DNA of 64,000 nucleotides from Bacteroidota bacterium (GCA_016715945.1 JADJXJ010000001.1:2046001-2110000), one strand, 5' to 3'. Shown: positions 34,742 to 43,537, numbered from the stretch's first letter. Notes: a model not told the origin generated them from the letters alone. A program made the numbers and translations.

Positions 34742-36739
34742 TTATTTCCGGATAATCCTGCCTGTTAACACCCCGCTCGCTCCGAGCATTCTGTAAAAGT
34801 AAATCCCGGCAGGCAAGGTGGAAGTCTGTATGGTAAATCTGTTTCCGTTGTCAACCACCAAAAAGCGATCCTCCAGCATAAGCGTACCGCGAAGGTCGAA
34901 CAACTGCAGCTGCATTACGCCCTTCATGCCATATAAGGTAAAACTGAGCTCGCCTTCAAATGGATTGGGATACACCACAACCCTGCCTTGCTGTTCTGCA
35001 ACCAGTCCGGAAACCAGGTCCTCGTTGACCATGATGGTCACCTGGTAAGTTCCTGCGGAGGAAACAATATCCAGCGTGCCTGTGGCATAGCCCCCGGGAT
35101 GCTGTGTTGCTACCGGCACTTGCAAATGCACCTCAACAAGCAGGGAATCCAGATGAGAAAGTGAAACCGGAGCCACGCTCCCCTCGAGGTAGGTGTAGGC
35201 AAAGTTGTTTTCAACCGAAGTGATGCTGACATTTCCGCCGGTGCGGTTGGTAATTTTTACGGTTTTAAATGGTTCATAAACGTCCCACACCAAGGTATCG
35301 GGTTCGATGAGCAGGTTGGCAAACAGCTGCTCCGACATCACAAACTGATGCGGATCGAGGGCGCCCATGTAAGGATGTTTTATGCGCCTGCCAGATGCAT
35401 CAGCTGCCGAAAGGTAGTAGCGAATGGTATCGAAACTGCTGTAATTTTTAATGAATCCGGTGTACAAATCGCCAATGCCGGGCAGCAGTTTAGCAGTGTA
35501 AGGCCCGGAATTGTTGACGGTGTAATGGATCAGCAGGGAGTCGGCGTACAGTTCCTGGCCGGAATAAGGAATAATGCGAGCACCAATGGCTACCGAATCT
35601 TGCCAGGCCAGGGTGCCGTATTTTGGACGGTGATCAACGAACAGCATGCCTTTGTCGGCAATCTCGTGGGTGCGGCAATGCAGGGCATCCGTATTCTGCC
35701 AGCTGTTGTACTGGATAGGTATGATCTGGTAGCCCGGCATGGCCTGCTGATATACCTGAATGGCCTGGGCATCGTGTGGGCTGCCAGTGGTGGGCACAAA
35801 CACCTTGTTATTTAAAATGAGTGAGTTGGTATAAGGTGTGGCAGGATTACCTCCAGGGGTAAAAACCCTGTAAACCTTGTAAGGATAGCCCCACGAGCTG
35901 GGCGTGGTGGCAAAGTAGTTTGCAACAGCTTCGTAGGCATTGTAACGCGGATCGGTGGGCGCTACCCTACCGATGAGAACTTTGTCGGGAGCCAGGTACT
36001 TCCCCCAGCAATCAATGTGCTTGATGTAGTCGCCCAGGGGGTCAGGAAGCACGTCGTAGCGTGAAATGCCAAGATAATCGAGAAACTTCTGCCGGATTTG
36101 CGCCTGTGTCAGGTTGGTATTCTCCTCCCACACCAGATCGGTACTGGCGCCTATGCCCAGCCCGTCGGCCATCATATTGCCTCCGGTATGCTTCACATTC
36201 ATCCCAAACAAATTGATCCCCATATGATTGGCCACCACCGGAGGTATATTGTTATCGTTAGGGCGGGGCCGGTTGTAAGGAAAGTCAACAATACCGGGCT
36301 GGTTGTTGCCGTCGAACACAAACCAGGGGCCATAGTCGCGCGTCCAGTAACTGTCGGTCGGAGCGATTAAGAAGCTGCAATTGAGGGTGTTCACATTGTT
36401 TTGCTGATACAGGTTGAGCACGGTGTTGGCCTGGCTCTGGCTGGAAACAAGGGTGATGACATTTGTGTAGGCTGCCATTTCGCGTATCAGGCTGTAGGGG
36501 ATGCCGAAAGGATAGCGGATGAGCACCCCCTGCGCAGGTTCGAATTCGGCCGCCATGCGTACAGGACCCACCGGCGGCGGAGTCTCGACAAAATTGACGT
36601 TTGTTGTGACAGGCAGTTCCATTTCCTCGGCCGAGAGGTAATGCAAAGCCCTGAAATCGCGTTCAGTGGCATAGGGCACCTGAGCTGCCGAGAAAAACGG
36701 AATGAAAAAAACGATGAACAGTAAAACCCTGGAAATCAT
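34742..36739 (-). CDS. Secreted peptidylarginine deiminase (PPAD-like) with T9SS sorting domain
   Basis: Hydrolyses arginine guanidinium to citrulline and ammonia. The 665-residue protein has a signal peptide (ends FFSAAQ), a guanidino-group-modifying domain and a C-terminal T9SS domain (VVYPNPFEGELSF ... GIYFYRML ... TGRIIRK). Asp135 (TRDYGPW), His241 and Asp243 (HIDCWGK), Asn305 (YTNSLIL) and Cys355 (ALHCRTHE) match the active site. Arg157 and Arg159 (YNRPRP) sit 22 and 24 residues after Asp135, exactly as Arg152 and Arg154 do after Asp130 in Porphyromonas gingivalis PPAD; there they select C-terminal arginines. A plain agmatine deiminase is unlikely, since those are cytosolic and about 350 residues. 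Confidence 0.9.
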   Translation of the reverse strand: MISRVLLFIVFFIPFFSAAQVPYATERDFRALHYLSAEEMELPVTTNVNFVETPPPVGPVRMAAEFEPAQGVLIRYPFGIPYSLIREMAAYTNVITLVSSQSQANTVLNLYQQNNVNTLNCSFLIAPTDSYWTRDYGPWFVFDGNNQPGIVDFPYNRPRPNDNNIPPVVANHMGINLFGMNVKHTGGNMMADGLGIGASTDLVWEENTNLTQAQIRQKFLDYLGISRYDVLPDPLGDYIKHIDCWGKYLAPDKVLIGRVAPTDPRYNAYEAVANYFATTPSSWGYPYKVYRVFTPGGNPATPYTNSLILNNKVFVPTTGSPHDAQAIQVYQQAMPGYQIIPIQYNSWQNTDALHCRTHEIADKGMLFVDHRPKYGTLAWQDSVAIGARIIPYSGQELYADSLLIHYTVNNSGPYTAKLLPGIGDLYTGFIKNYSSFDTIRYYLSAADASGRRIKHPYMGALDPHQFVMSEQLFANLLIEPDTLVWDVYEPFKTVKITNRTGGNVSITSVENNFAYTYLEGSVAPVSLSHLDSLLVEVHLQVPVATQHPGGYATGTLDIVSSAGTYQVTIMVNEDLVSGLVAEQQGRVVVYPNPFEGELSFTLYGMKGVMQLQLFDLRGTLMLEDRFLVVDNGNRFTIQTSTLPAGIYFYRMLGASGVLTGRIIRK

Positions 36740-36775
36740 TGGCCAAAAGGTTAAGAAAACATAAATATAACTGCC

Positions 36776-36783
36776 CAAAGGTA
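36776..36783 (-). promoter_or_regulatory. -7 box for the deiminase gene
   Basis: TACCTTTG on the minus strand, 36 bases upstream of ATG 36739. It sits back to back with the tatA box. Confidence 0.6.
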
Positions 36784-36817
36784 AATAAAGCCCCTCGACC
36801 CCCGAACGAAATTATTG

Positions 36818-36825
36818 TATATTTG
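36818..36825 (+). promoter_or_regulatory. -7 box for tatA
   Basis: TATATTTG lies 10-16 bases before the candidate start codons 36836 and 36842. Confidence 0.6.
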
Positions 36826-36841
36826 CCCATAAATCATGCAT

Positions 36842-37036
36842 ATGAGTTTAGCTATTCTTCTTGGAATGCTTGGGCCTACCGAGATTATTCTGATTGTGCT
36901 TGTGGTACTGCTTCTTTTTGGTGGCCGCAAAATTCCGGAGCTGATGCGTGGCCTGGGCCGTGGAATTAAAGAATTCAAGGATGGCATGAACAGCGACAGC
37001 CCAGGTAAGGGAGACAACACCAAAACGGAAAAATGA
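36842..37036 (+). CDS. tatA: Sec-independent translocase component TatA/TatE
   Basis: A 64-residue protein (66 if ATG 36836 is used). Short N-terminal transmembrane helix (GPTEIILIVLVVLLLFGGRK) is followed by the amphipathic helix IPELMRGLGRGIKEFKDG with the FGxxK/R-x-P-E hallmark, and a polar tail. It forms the pore of the twin-arginine system. tatC is not in the window. A GC-rich hairpin without a T-tract follows at 37080-37096. Confidence 0.9.
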   Translation: MSLAILLGMLGPTEIILIVLVVLLLFGGRKIPELMRGLGRGIKEFKDGMNSDSPGKGDNTKTEK

Positions 37037-37219
37037 CGGGACCGTCAACCTTTCGCGTGCCTGCAAAGTTCATTTTTTTCGGAGGCCCGGCCTCCGGATC
37101 ACAACATTTACCTTACTTGTTGCGTTTGCCTGCGGGTTTTGACCTGACAACAAATATTCACTAATATCTTTATGCGCTGAAATCCAATGTGGTTTCAGGC
37201 AAAACTTTTGTTTGAAAGG

Positions 37220-38953
37220 ATGATCAAAAAGTTACTCTTTGCTTTTTATCTGGCCATCTGCCTGATGGTGGCGGCCATTGCACAATCGGAATTTGAAGAA
37301 ATAGAGCCTGATACCTCCAATTTCATCGTAGGCGATACCACAATCAATATTGAAGAAAACTTCCTTGATGAGCAGGCTAAGGTGATTTTTCTCGACGAAT
37401 CGCCCATTGTGCGCATGCTTGATAGTCTTTACAGAATAAGATATTTCAACGACAGCCTGTATTGGGTTGATCCTTCGACACTTAACCGTTACGGCTATGC
37501 TCCGGACGAAGTTCCTACCTTCTCCGACAGTGTCTATCGCGCACGCATCGAGGCGCTCGACCGTCAGACGCCTATCCCGCTCACCTATAACCAGCATGTG
37601 CGCAGCTTCATCGACTTGTATGCCGTGCGAAAGCGCGGCCTGACCAGCAGAATGCTCGGTTTGTCGTACGTGTATTTTCCAATGTTTGAGGAGATGCTCG
37701 ACAGGTACAACATTCCACTGGAAATGAAATACCTGGCCATGGTGGAGTCGGCACTCAATCCCACGGCAGGTTCCCCCATGGGTGCAAAAGGCCTGTGGCA
37801 GTTCATGTATGGCACCGGCAAGGTATATGGGCTGAAAGTGAGTTCTTTGGTGGACGATCGCTTCGATCCGCTCAAATCCACTGAGGCCGCCTGCCAGCAC
37901 ATGGTCGATCTATACAACATTTACGAAGACTGGCTGCTGGTTATGGCAGCATACAATGCCGGCGCGGGTAATGTAAACCGGGCCATCCGCAGGGCCGGCG
38001 GAGTTAAGAATTACTGGGCCATCTGGCCTTATCTCCCGCGCGAAACCAGGGGCTATGTGCCTGCATTCATCGCAGTTACCTACGTGATCAACTATGCCTC
38101 GGAACACAACATTTACCCCGCGCATCCGGGCATGATGATGTATGGCACCGACACGGTGACGGTGCGCGACCTTATTTCGTTCGAGCAGCTCAACGAATTG
38201 CTTGGCATACCCATGGCCGACCTCAGGTTTTTTAACCCCCAGTTCAAAGCAGGCATCATCCCTGCCACGCCTGATCAGCCTTATGTGCTGCGTATCCCCT
38301 CGCAATATGTGGGCGCATTTTTGGACAACGAACAGCAGCTTTATGCCTATGTAACCCGTAAAGGCGTTCAGCAACAGACACTTATCGAAGAAGTTAAAAA
38401 AGTCAGCGAGCAAAGGGTACATACCGTCAAAAGTGGAGAAAACCTGGGTTTGATTGCCAAAAGGTACGGGGTAACCGTGAAACAACTCCAGACATGGAAT
38501 AACCTGAAATCCACCAACCTGAGGGTCGGACAACGCCTGACAATCTATACCAGCGGAGGTACGGCGCCGAATCCCGGACAAGCACCTGTGGCACGTTCCA
38601 CACGCACCACCACACACATTGTCCAGAAAGGCGAAAACCTGAGCAGCATTGCCAACAAATACAAATGCAGCGTAACTGACCTCAGGGAATGGAACAACCT
38701 GAAATCCAATAACCTTCAAGTCGGTCAGAAGCTTCGTGTCTATCCGCCGGAGCCCTCGCAATCAGCCTCCGCTGCTACAGCCAAAAGCAACGGAAAATTC
38801 GTTTACTACACTGTAAAACCGGGCGATACCCTTTGGGACATTGCCCGCCGCTTCGACGGAGTAACCGTAGAACAAATAAAAAAGCTCAACAACCTGAGAG
38901 GAAACGCACGCATCGTGCCCGGACAACGCCTGAAAATAAGCTCCGTAACCTGA
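37220..38953 (+). CDS. Membrane-bound lytic murein transglycosylase D-like protein with LysM repeats
   Basis: A 577-residue cell-wall enzyme with a signal peptide (ends MVAAIAQ). The SLT/GEWL domain (about 165-330) has the catalytic Glu in MVESALNP, GAKGLWQFM, and AAYNAGAGNVNRAIRRAGG. Three LysM modules follow (HTVKSGENLGLIAKRYGV; HIVQKGENLSSIANKYK; YTVKPGDTLWDIARRFDG), each about 45 residues, for binding glycan strands. This is the MltD architecture: cleavage of the MurNAc-GlcNAc bond with formation of 1,6-anhydroMurNAc. A -7-like TATCTTTA lies at 37165. The DUF4837 gene follows after 6 bases. Confidence 0.93.
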   Translation: MIKKLLFAFYLAICLMVAAIAQSEFEEIEPDTSNFIVGDTTINIEENFLDEQAKVIFLDESPIVRMLDSLYRIRYFNDSLYWVDPSTLNRYGYAPDEVPTFSDSVYRARIEALDRQTPIPLTYNQHVRSFIDLYAVRKRGLTSRMLGLSYVYFPMFEEMLDRYNIPLEMKYLAMVESALNPTAGSPMGAKGLWQFMYGTGKVYGLKVSSLVDDRFDPLKSTEAACQHMVDLYNIYEDWLLVMAAYNAGAGNVNRAIRRAGGVKNYWAIWPYLPRETRGYVPAFIAVTYVINYASEHNIYPAHPGMMMYGTDTVTVRDLISFEQLNELLGIPMADLRFFNPQFKAGIIPATPDQPYVLRIPSQYVGAFLDNEQQLYAYVTRKGVQQQTLIEEVKKVSEQRVHTVKSGENLGLIAKRYGVTVKQLQTWNNLKSTNLRVGQRLTIYTSGGTAPNPGQAPVARSTRTTTHIVQKGENLSSIANKYKCSVTDLREWNNLKSNNLQVGQKLRVYPPEPSQSASAATAKSNGKFVYYTVKPGDTLWDIARRFDGVTVEQIKKLNNLRGNARIVPGQRLKISSVT

Positions 38954-38959
38954 TAGCCC

Positions 38960-40000
38960 ATGAACATCGACAGCATGCACCGCAATTCGATTGCTACGCT
39001 ACTTACCGTTGTAGTGTTTGCAATGCTCACGGCCGCCTGCAGCCGTAATGAAAACCGCGAACGCTTGTCCAGATCGGTAGGTGCCGGCAGCGAGATTCTG
39101 GTTGTCACGCAAAACTCAGCACAGTGGGAAGGAAACATTGGTGAGACACTGAGGGCCTTTTTCGGTCAACCGCAATACGGTCTGCCTCAGGAAGAACCTA
39201 TCTACCGTTTGTCGAACATCAACCTGGACAAACTTTCGGACATGTTCAAAAAGCACCGCAATATTTTAGCGGTGGAAATTAATCCTTCGCTCAAAGAAGC
39301 CGAGGTTGAAACACGGAGCGACCTTTGGGCCAAGCCACAGCGTGTTGTAAAAATCATCGCTCCGGATGCCGATGCATGGGTCGAAGCTTTTCAAAAAAAC
39401 CAGGATGGCATCAAACTGCTGTACGACAAAACCGAGCGTGAACGTTTGCTCAACATCATCCGACCCACTGCCAATGCGAAAATCGTAGAGCAGATCGCGC
39501 GCACTTTTGCCATCAAACTCATTGTACCTGACGGATTCTTTATCGCCAAGCAGGAGCCTAACTTCATGTGGATCAGGCGCGAAACCTCCGAAATGAGCTA
39601 TGGCCTGGTCATCTACAGCCTGCCCTACCGCGACACCCTCGATCTGGATCCCCGCTTTCTGATCGGAAGGCGCGACTCGATCATGCAACGGCATATTCCG
39701 GGGCCGGTACAAGGTTCGTTCATGTCGACCGAAAAAGAATTTTTCCCCCCACGGGTGGTCAATACCACTAATTATGTAACCCCATTTGCTGCCGAAATGC
39801 GAGGCATGTGGAATGTGGTGGGCGATTTCATGGCCGGCCCTTTTCTGTCGTACACTTTCCCGGATGACCGTATTGGCCGGCTAATTACTGTGGAAGGTTT
39901 TGTTTATTTGCCCAACAAGCCCAAACGCGACCACCTCCGCCAGCTCGAAGCCATACTTTACACCATGAGCTTTGTGGATCCGGAATCTGCAGTCAACTAA
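38960..40000 (+). CDS. DUF4837 lipoprotein
   Basis: A 346-residue lipoprotein with lipobox LTAAC (Cys27 from ATG 38960; 38975 is an alternative start). Family features are EILVVTQNSAQWEGNIGETLR, a middle LSDMFKKHRNILAVEINPSL, and the C-terminal RGMWNVVGDFMAGPFLSYTF. DUF4837 is restricted to Bacteroidetes and its role is unknown. It lies 6 bases after the lytic transglycosylase gene, so a cell-wall or envelope role is plausible. It ends exactly where the convergent lipoprotein gene ends. Confidence 0.88.
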   Translation: MNIDSMHRNSIATLLTVVVFAMLTAACSRNENRERLSRSVGAGSEILVVTQNSAQWEGNIGETLRAFFGQPQYGLPQEEPIYRLSNINLDKLSDMFKKHRNILAVEINPSLKEAEVETRSDLWAKPQRVVKIIAPDADAWVEAFQKNQDGIKLLYDKTERERLLNIIRPTANAKIVEQIARTFAIKLIVPDGFFIAKQEPNFMWIRRETSEMSYGLVIYSLPYRDTLDLDPRFLIGRRDSIMQRHIPGPVQGSFMSTEKEFFPPRVVNTTNYVTPFAAEMRGMWNVVGDFMAGPFLSYTFPDDRIGRLITVEGFVYLPNKPKRDHLRQLEAILYTMSFVDPESAVN

Positions 40001-40411
40001 CTAGTTATCCTGCTTAGTAAACACCAGCACCACCTGACCCAAAGGTGACTGTTCGGTGGTTTGCATGCGGTTGCCACTCAGGCTTAAGGTAATGAAAACG
40101 GCATCATCGCCCTCAATAATCACTGCCCTGTCCCCTTGATCTAAATACCATTTTAGCTTATCCTTCCTGCCCGCACGTTCGTAAACCACCACGCTGTCGT
40201 TTTCAAAAACCAGGCGTGTTTTTTTCAGATAAGCCATCACCTGATTGAAGGTTTGCGGATTCACCCTGCGCTCGTCGAACTTAGCCTCCAATCCGGTCAC
40301 CTTCCACTCCCCGGCCAGCCTGACTGAGTCCCTGTTTCCGCAGGAGAATAATGTCAGACCTATGAGAAAACCCAGGGCTTGGGCAAGACTCGAACCAACC
40401 CTAACTACCAT
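40001..40411 (-). CDS. Small hypothetical lipoprotein
   Basis: 136 residues, signal ending LTLFSC (Cys24), then LAGEWKVTGLEAKFDE and strands with TRLVFENDSVVVYERAG, a lipocalin-like beta pattern. No family firmly recognised. Starts 7 bases inside the end of the cysteate synthase gene, so the two are probably translationally coupled; a role near that pathway is possible but unproven. Its stop abuts the convergent DUF4837 stop with no gap. Confidence 0.65.
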   Translation of the reverse strand: MVVRVGSSLAQALGFLIGLTLFSCGNRDSVRLAGEWKVTGLEAKFDERRVNPQTFNQVMAYLKKTRLVFENDSVVVYERAGRKDKLKWYLDQGDRAVIIEGDDAVFITLSLSGNRMQTTEQSPLGQVVLVFTKQDN

Positions 40412-41703
40412 GACAAACCGCGGATTTGACCTGCAATTTCTGCCTCACCCAGGCCGGGCGACAATATCAATTCCGGCTTAAGAAAATGTGCATGAATCTG
40501 CTTCCTGAAAAGCTTCTCTCCCCCACCGGTAATGTTGAGCATGATCAGCGCGTCCTTTTCTATCATGCCCTGTTCCACGGCCTGGATGAGGGAAGCCGCA
40601 GCCACAGCAGCAGCCGGATGAATATCAATGCCTTCCAGCTTTTCGAACAAGGCAGCTGCTGCAAAAGCCTGATCGTTCGATACCTTCAGCACCTCACCTC
40701 GGCTATCGGCGAGGGCATCAAAAAGTCCGCCTGCCAGTCCGTAGGGTGGCTTGCGGTTCGAGAGCACAGCTGCCATTATCTCGGATGTCTGCCTGCGAAG
40801 GGTATCATCATCTGCCTGAGGCAATTGCCTCGATTGGGCTTTCCACGCCTGGTACATGGGAAGAAAAGGTTCGTTCTGCGACACCATGAGGCGGGTCTTG
40901 TTGTTTCCGTATCTGCCATCGGCAATCAACCGCAGGTTGGCTTCCCAGGCTGCAATTGCCCCGGTGCCGCTGCCAACGGCCTGAAAGTAATAATCCGGAA
41001 TGGCCCCAATGGAAGTGACCGCCGAAAGGAATGTTGTTCCCATCCCGTCGCGCCGGGCCACATTGCGTGCCCCGCCTTCGGGGAAAAAGCCGTCGAGCGA
41101 AGCTATGATGTTCGACAGATGAATGGCATCGAAATAATCGGAACCGGCTGGTGTGGCAACCAGTTTGACGTTGGGCCTGAGTTGAGATTCGAACCAGAGT
41201 GCATCGAGGTTGTCTTGTGGCACACACAACAGCAAAGGTATTCCGTTATCGGAACACACCTGGGCAAACGAACGCGCAGTGTTACCTGCCGATGCCACCA
41301 CAAGCACACCTTCGTCCGCCGAGCCGGTGAGGCGCCCGCCAACCACATAAGCCTCCGTTTCTTTGAAAGAACAGGTACGCATTAAGGCGCCCCTGTCGGG
41401 CCACCATCCACTGAAGGTGATATACAGATTGTTCAATCCCAGGTGTTTACCAAACTCCTTGCTCTGCCAGGTAACCGGAGCCGATGAGCCTGCGAGCATT
41501 CTTTTTACAGGGAGCCAGTCAGCAAAGGTGTATAACCCATAATCGCTACCCCTGAGTTGCAGCGTTTTAGATGCATAAACTGCCCTGAGCAATGCGGGTC
41601 TGTCTTCGCCCGGTGGGTCGAGCAACCAGCCGGTATCGTCGTATATATTGCCAGTGGCCTGCGACTGAAGGCGATATGAGGTGGGGACAAAATCTTTCTC
41701 CAT
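40405..41703 (-). CDS. Putative cysteate synthase (threonine-synthase-like PLP enzyme)
   Basis: Predicted to form L-cysteate from O-phosphoserine and sulfite. The 432-residue fold-type II PLP protein has the Lys114 motif RTCSFKETEA, VVASAGNTARSFAQV, GSGTGAIAAWEANLR, and the phosphate loop NITGGGEKLF. The N-terminus with YDDTGWLLDPP and TFADWLPV plus ITFSGWWPDRGALM fits the methanogen/Bacteroidetes cysteate synthase family rather than ThrC. In Bacteroidetes cysteate feeds sulfonolipid (capnine-type) synthesis. ATG 41703 is supported by a -7 box 19 bases upstream. Threonine synthase remains the alternative. Confidence 0.75.
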   Translation of the reverse strand: MEKDFVPTSYRLQSQATGNIYDDTGWLLDPPGEDRPALLRAVYASKTLQLRGSDYGLYTFADWLPVKRMLAGSSAPVTWQSKEFGKHLGLNNLYITFSGWWPDRGALMRTCSFKETEAYVVGGRLTGSADEGVLVVASAGNTARSFAQVCSDNGIPLLLCVPQDNLDALWFESQLRPNVKLVATPAGSDYFDAIHLSNIIASLDGFFPEGGARNVARRDGMGTTFLSAVTSIGAIPDYYFQAVGSGTGAIAAWEANLRLIADGRYGNNKTRLMVSQNEPFLPMYQAWKAQSRQLPQADDDTLRRQTSEIMAAVLSNRKPPYGLAGGLFDALADSRGEVLKVSNDQAFAAAALFEKLEGIDIHPAAAVAAASLIQAVEQGMIEKDALIMLNITGGGEKLFRKQIHAHFLKPELILSPGLGEAEIAGQIRGLSW

Positions 41704-41721
41704 ATCTTCTTTATCAAGCTG

Positions 41722-41729
41722 CAAAGATA
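41722..41729 (-). promoter_or_regulatory. -7 box for the cysteate synthase gene
   Basis: TATCTTTG on the minus strand, 19 bases before ATG 41703. It forms a compact divergent promoter pair with the box at 41780. Confidence 0.6.
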
Positions 41730-41779
41730 AGCAGGCCATTCCAGATCCCCCGCATATACCGGCACAGCCCAATTGATGG

Positions 41780-41787
41780 TATATTTG
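41780..41787 (+). promoter_or_regulatory. -7 box for UPF0316
   Basis: TATATTTG, 26 bases before ATG 41813. Confidence 0.6.
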
Positions 41788-41812
41788 TGCAGGCCCTTCA
41801 AATTGCGAGAAG

Positions 41813-42406
41813 ATGCAGGATTTTTTTCAGACCGACTTGTACAATTGGGTGGTGCTGCCTTTGCTCATTGCCCTTGCACGGATTGTGGACGTAACTGTGG
41901 GCACAATACGTGTGATCATGGTATCGCGCGGATACAAAAACATTGCCCCTATACTGGGTTTTGGCGAGGTGATCATCTGGTTGCTTGCCATCGGTCAGAT
42001 CATGCAGCAACTCGATAACGTGATGAGCTACATTGGCTATGGGGCGGGCTTTGCTGCCGGCAATTACATCGGAATTCAGCTGGCTGAAAAAATGAGTCTG
42101 GGCACGGTGGTCATCCGCATCATCCCCAAAAAAGACTCCACCCCGCTGATAACAGCCCTGCGCGATGCCGGATATGGCGTAACTGCCGTGAATGCCGAGG
42201 GCAAAAGCGGCCCCGTGCAGATCATTTTCAGCATCGTGAAAAAGAAAGACCTCGAAGGTGCATTGTCCATCATCAACACCCACAACCCTAATGCATTCTA
42301 TACAGTTGAAGAGGTGCAAAAGGTAAACGAAGGCTATTTCAAACAACAGGAAAAAAAACACAGATTTTTTGGCGGGATTTTTGCTACAACCCACCTACGA
42401 AAATAA
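41813..42406 (+). CDS. UPF0316/DUF2179 membrane protein
   Basis: 197 residues. Three N-terminal hydrophobic segments (VVLPLLIALARIVDVTVGTI; IIWLLAIGQIM; YIGYGAGFAAGNYIGIQLA) are followed by a soluble DUF2179 domain (PLITALRDAGYGVTAVNAEG ... ALSIINTHNPNAFYTVEEVQ) with a ferredoxin-like look. TIRVIMVSRGYKNIAPILGF is characteristic. Function unknown. Not obviously linked to its neighbours. Confidence 0.88.
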   Translation: MQDFFQTDLYNWVVLPLLIALARIVDVTVGTIRVIMVSRGYKNIAPILGFGEVIIWLLAIGQIMQQLDNVMSYIGYGAGFAAGNYIGIQLAEKMSLGTVVIRIIPKKDSTPLITALRDAGYGVTAVNAEGKSGPVQIIFSIVKKKDLEGALSIINTHNPNAFYTVEEVQKVNEGYFKQQEKKHRFFGGIFATTHLRK

Positions 42407-42443
42407 TTGACACACCAGCTGTCAGTTTTTCATGAATCTTAAC

Positions 42444-42448
42444 AGGAG
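42444..42448 (+). promoter_or_regulatory. Shine-Dalgarno-like AGGAG before the 133-residue gene
   Basis: AGGAG sits 9 bases before ATG 42458. Such sites are rare in this window, where most genes have none, so it may be chance or a cue for high initiation. Confidence 0.35.
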
Positions 42449-42457
42449 AACATCATT

Positions 42458-42859
42458 ATGGAAGACAACGATTTCCGCAAACAGATAGAAGAACTCTTCA
42501 GGCTTTTCAATAAGCTGATGGACCGTTATCCGGTGGACGAACTGCCGGGCATCAACCGCATGCAGTTCGAACAGATGAAGATCTTTCTGAAGAACTACGA
42601 ACAGATGAAAGACCAGATTTCGTTTGAAATGATGGGGCAGATCAACGAACCGATGCGCCAGATGATCAGCTTGTTTATCAAGCAATTGCGCGAAGAGCTT
42701 GGGGAAGATGAGCCCATTCAGGACGTAATTGAGGAAGAAAACAAGCAAGGGCTGACCATTCAGGAGATCGACGCACGCCTCAGCCGCGGAGGCCTCAGCC
42801 AGGAAGAAATTGACAGCCTGCTCGACGAGCGTGCCAGACTTCAACAACAAAGCCAATGA
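42458..42859 (+). CDS. Hypothetical 133-residue helical acidic protein
   Basis: Not recognised. Predicted almost wholly helical: IEELFRLFNKLMDRYPVDEL, FEQMKIFLKNYEQMKDQI, and a C-terminal part with TIQEIDARLSRGGLSQEEID, where two similar turn-helix motifs (IQEIDARL.. and SQEEIDSLL) lie close together. No signal or transmembrane segment, so cytosolic. Overlaps the next gene by 4 bases (ATGA), so translation is coupled to the TlpA-like protein. Confidence 0.65.
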   Translation: MEDNDFRKQIEELFRLFNKLMDRYPVDELPGINRMQFEQMKIFLKNYEQMKDQISFEMMGQINEPMRQMISLFIKQLREELGEDEPIQDVIEEENKQGLTIQEIDARLSRGGLSQEEIDSLLDERARLQQQSQ

Positions 42860-43476
42860 TTAAACCCGGTGCTTACCTAAAAAAACGCCTGAACGACTGG
42901 AAGTCGAAGAGCCTGTTTTCACGCATCAGCGATGTGGCTTTCATACTGCTGCTTATTGGCATGCTCATCCCTGCCACAAGGAAAGAAATAGCAGCGTTTG
43001 TGAACAAACTGCTGGCGCCCAAACCCTCAACCCTTTCAAGCGAAAAACAATTTGTTGTGCCTGAAGAGGCATGGAACTGGAGCGTGCAGGACCAGCACGG
43101 CCAATGGATTCCATTGGCCAGCCACAAAGGCAAACCGGTGTTTCTGAACTTCTGGGCCACATGGTGCCCGCCTTGTATAGCAGAAATGCCTGATATACAA
43201 GATCTTTACAACGACTACGGTGCCAAGGTGGCCTTTTTGCTCATCACCGATGAAGACCCTTCAGTAGTGGATGCTTTTATGAAACGACGAAATTTTGATA
43301 TGCCTGTGCATTACCACCGCTATGCCGTGCCACCCGCCTTTGCAACCAACAGCATCCCTACCACATGGATCATAAGCCCTGAGGGTAAAGTGCTGATGCA
43401 CAAAACGGGAGCGGCCAAATGGAATAGCACCAGCATGCGAAGTTTCCTTGATCAGCTTCTGGCAAATACTCCCTGA
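42856..43476 (+). CDS. TlpA-like thioredoxin, membrane anchored
   Basis: 206 residues. One N-terminal membrane segment (DVAFILLLIGMLIPA, about 26-40) anchors a periplasmic thioredoxin domain with active-site Cys104-Pro-Pro-Cys107 (WCPPC) and the cis-Pro loop SIPTTWIIS. Probably a disulfide oxidoreductase in cytochrome maturation or oxidative-stress defence. Starts inside the stop of the preceding gene (ATGA). Confidence 0.88.
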   Translation: MIKPGAYLKKRLNDWKSKSLFSRISDVAFILLLIGMLIPATRKEIAAFVNKLLAPKPSTLSSEKQFVVPEEAWNWSVQDQHGQWIPLASHKGKPVFLNFWATWCPPCIAEMPDIQDLYNDYGAKVAFLLITDEDPSVVDAFMKRRNFDMPVHYHRYAVPPAFATNSIPTTWIISPEGKVLMHKTGAAKWNSTSMRSFLDQLLANTP

Positions 43477-43499
43477 ACCTGTTTAACAGTCCAAATGCT

Positions 43500-43507
43500 T
43501 ACCTTTG
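43500..43507 (+). promoter_or_regulatory. -7 box for the barrel protein gene
   Basis: TACCTTTG, 31 bases before ATG 43538; it excludes the in-frame TTT-region start near 43505. Confidence 0.5.
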
Positions 43508-43537
43508 CCCTGTCATTCATACCAAAATAATCAGCAA

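Noticed and set aside
34742..36739. Agmatine deiminase
   Set aside because: The protein has a signal peptide, a T9SS domain, nearly twice the length, and the PPAD Arg pair.
37080..37096. GC-rich hairpin after tatA as a terminator
   Set aside because: The T-tract lies before, not after, the stem on the plus strand, and the minus strand has A residues there, so it does not fit a terminator.
40405..41703. Threonine synthase as the primary call
   Set aside because: Fold and SFKE lysine fit, but the N-terminal and WWPDRGALM features fit cysteate synthase better; kept as the alternative.
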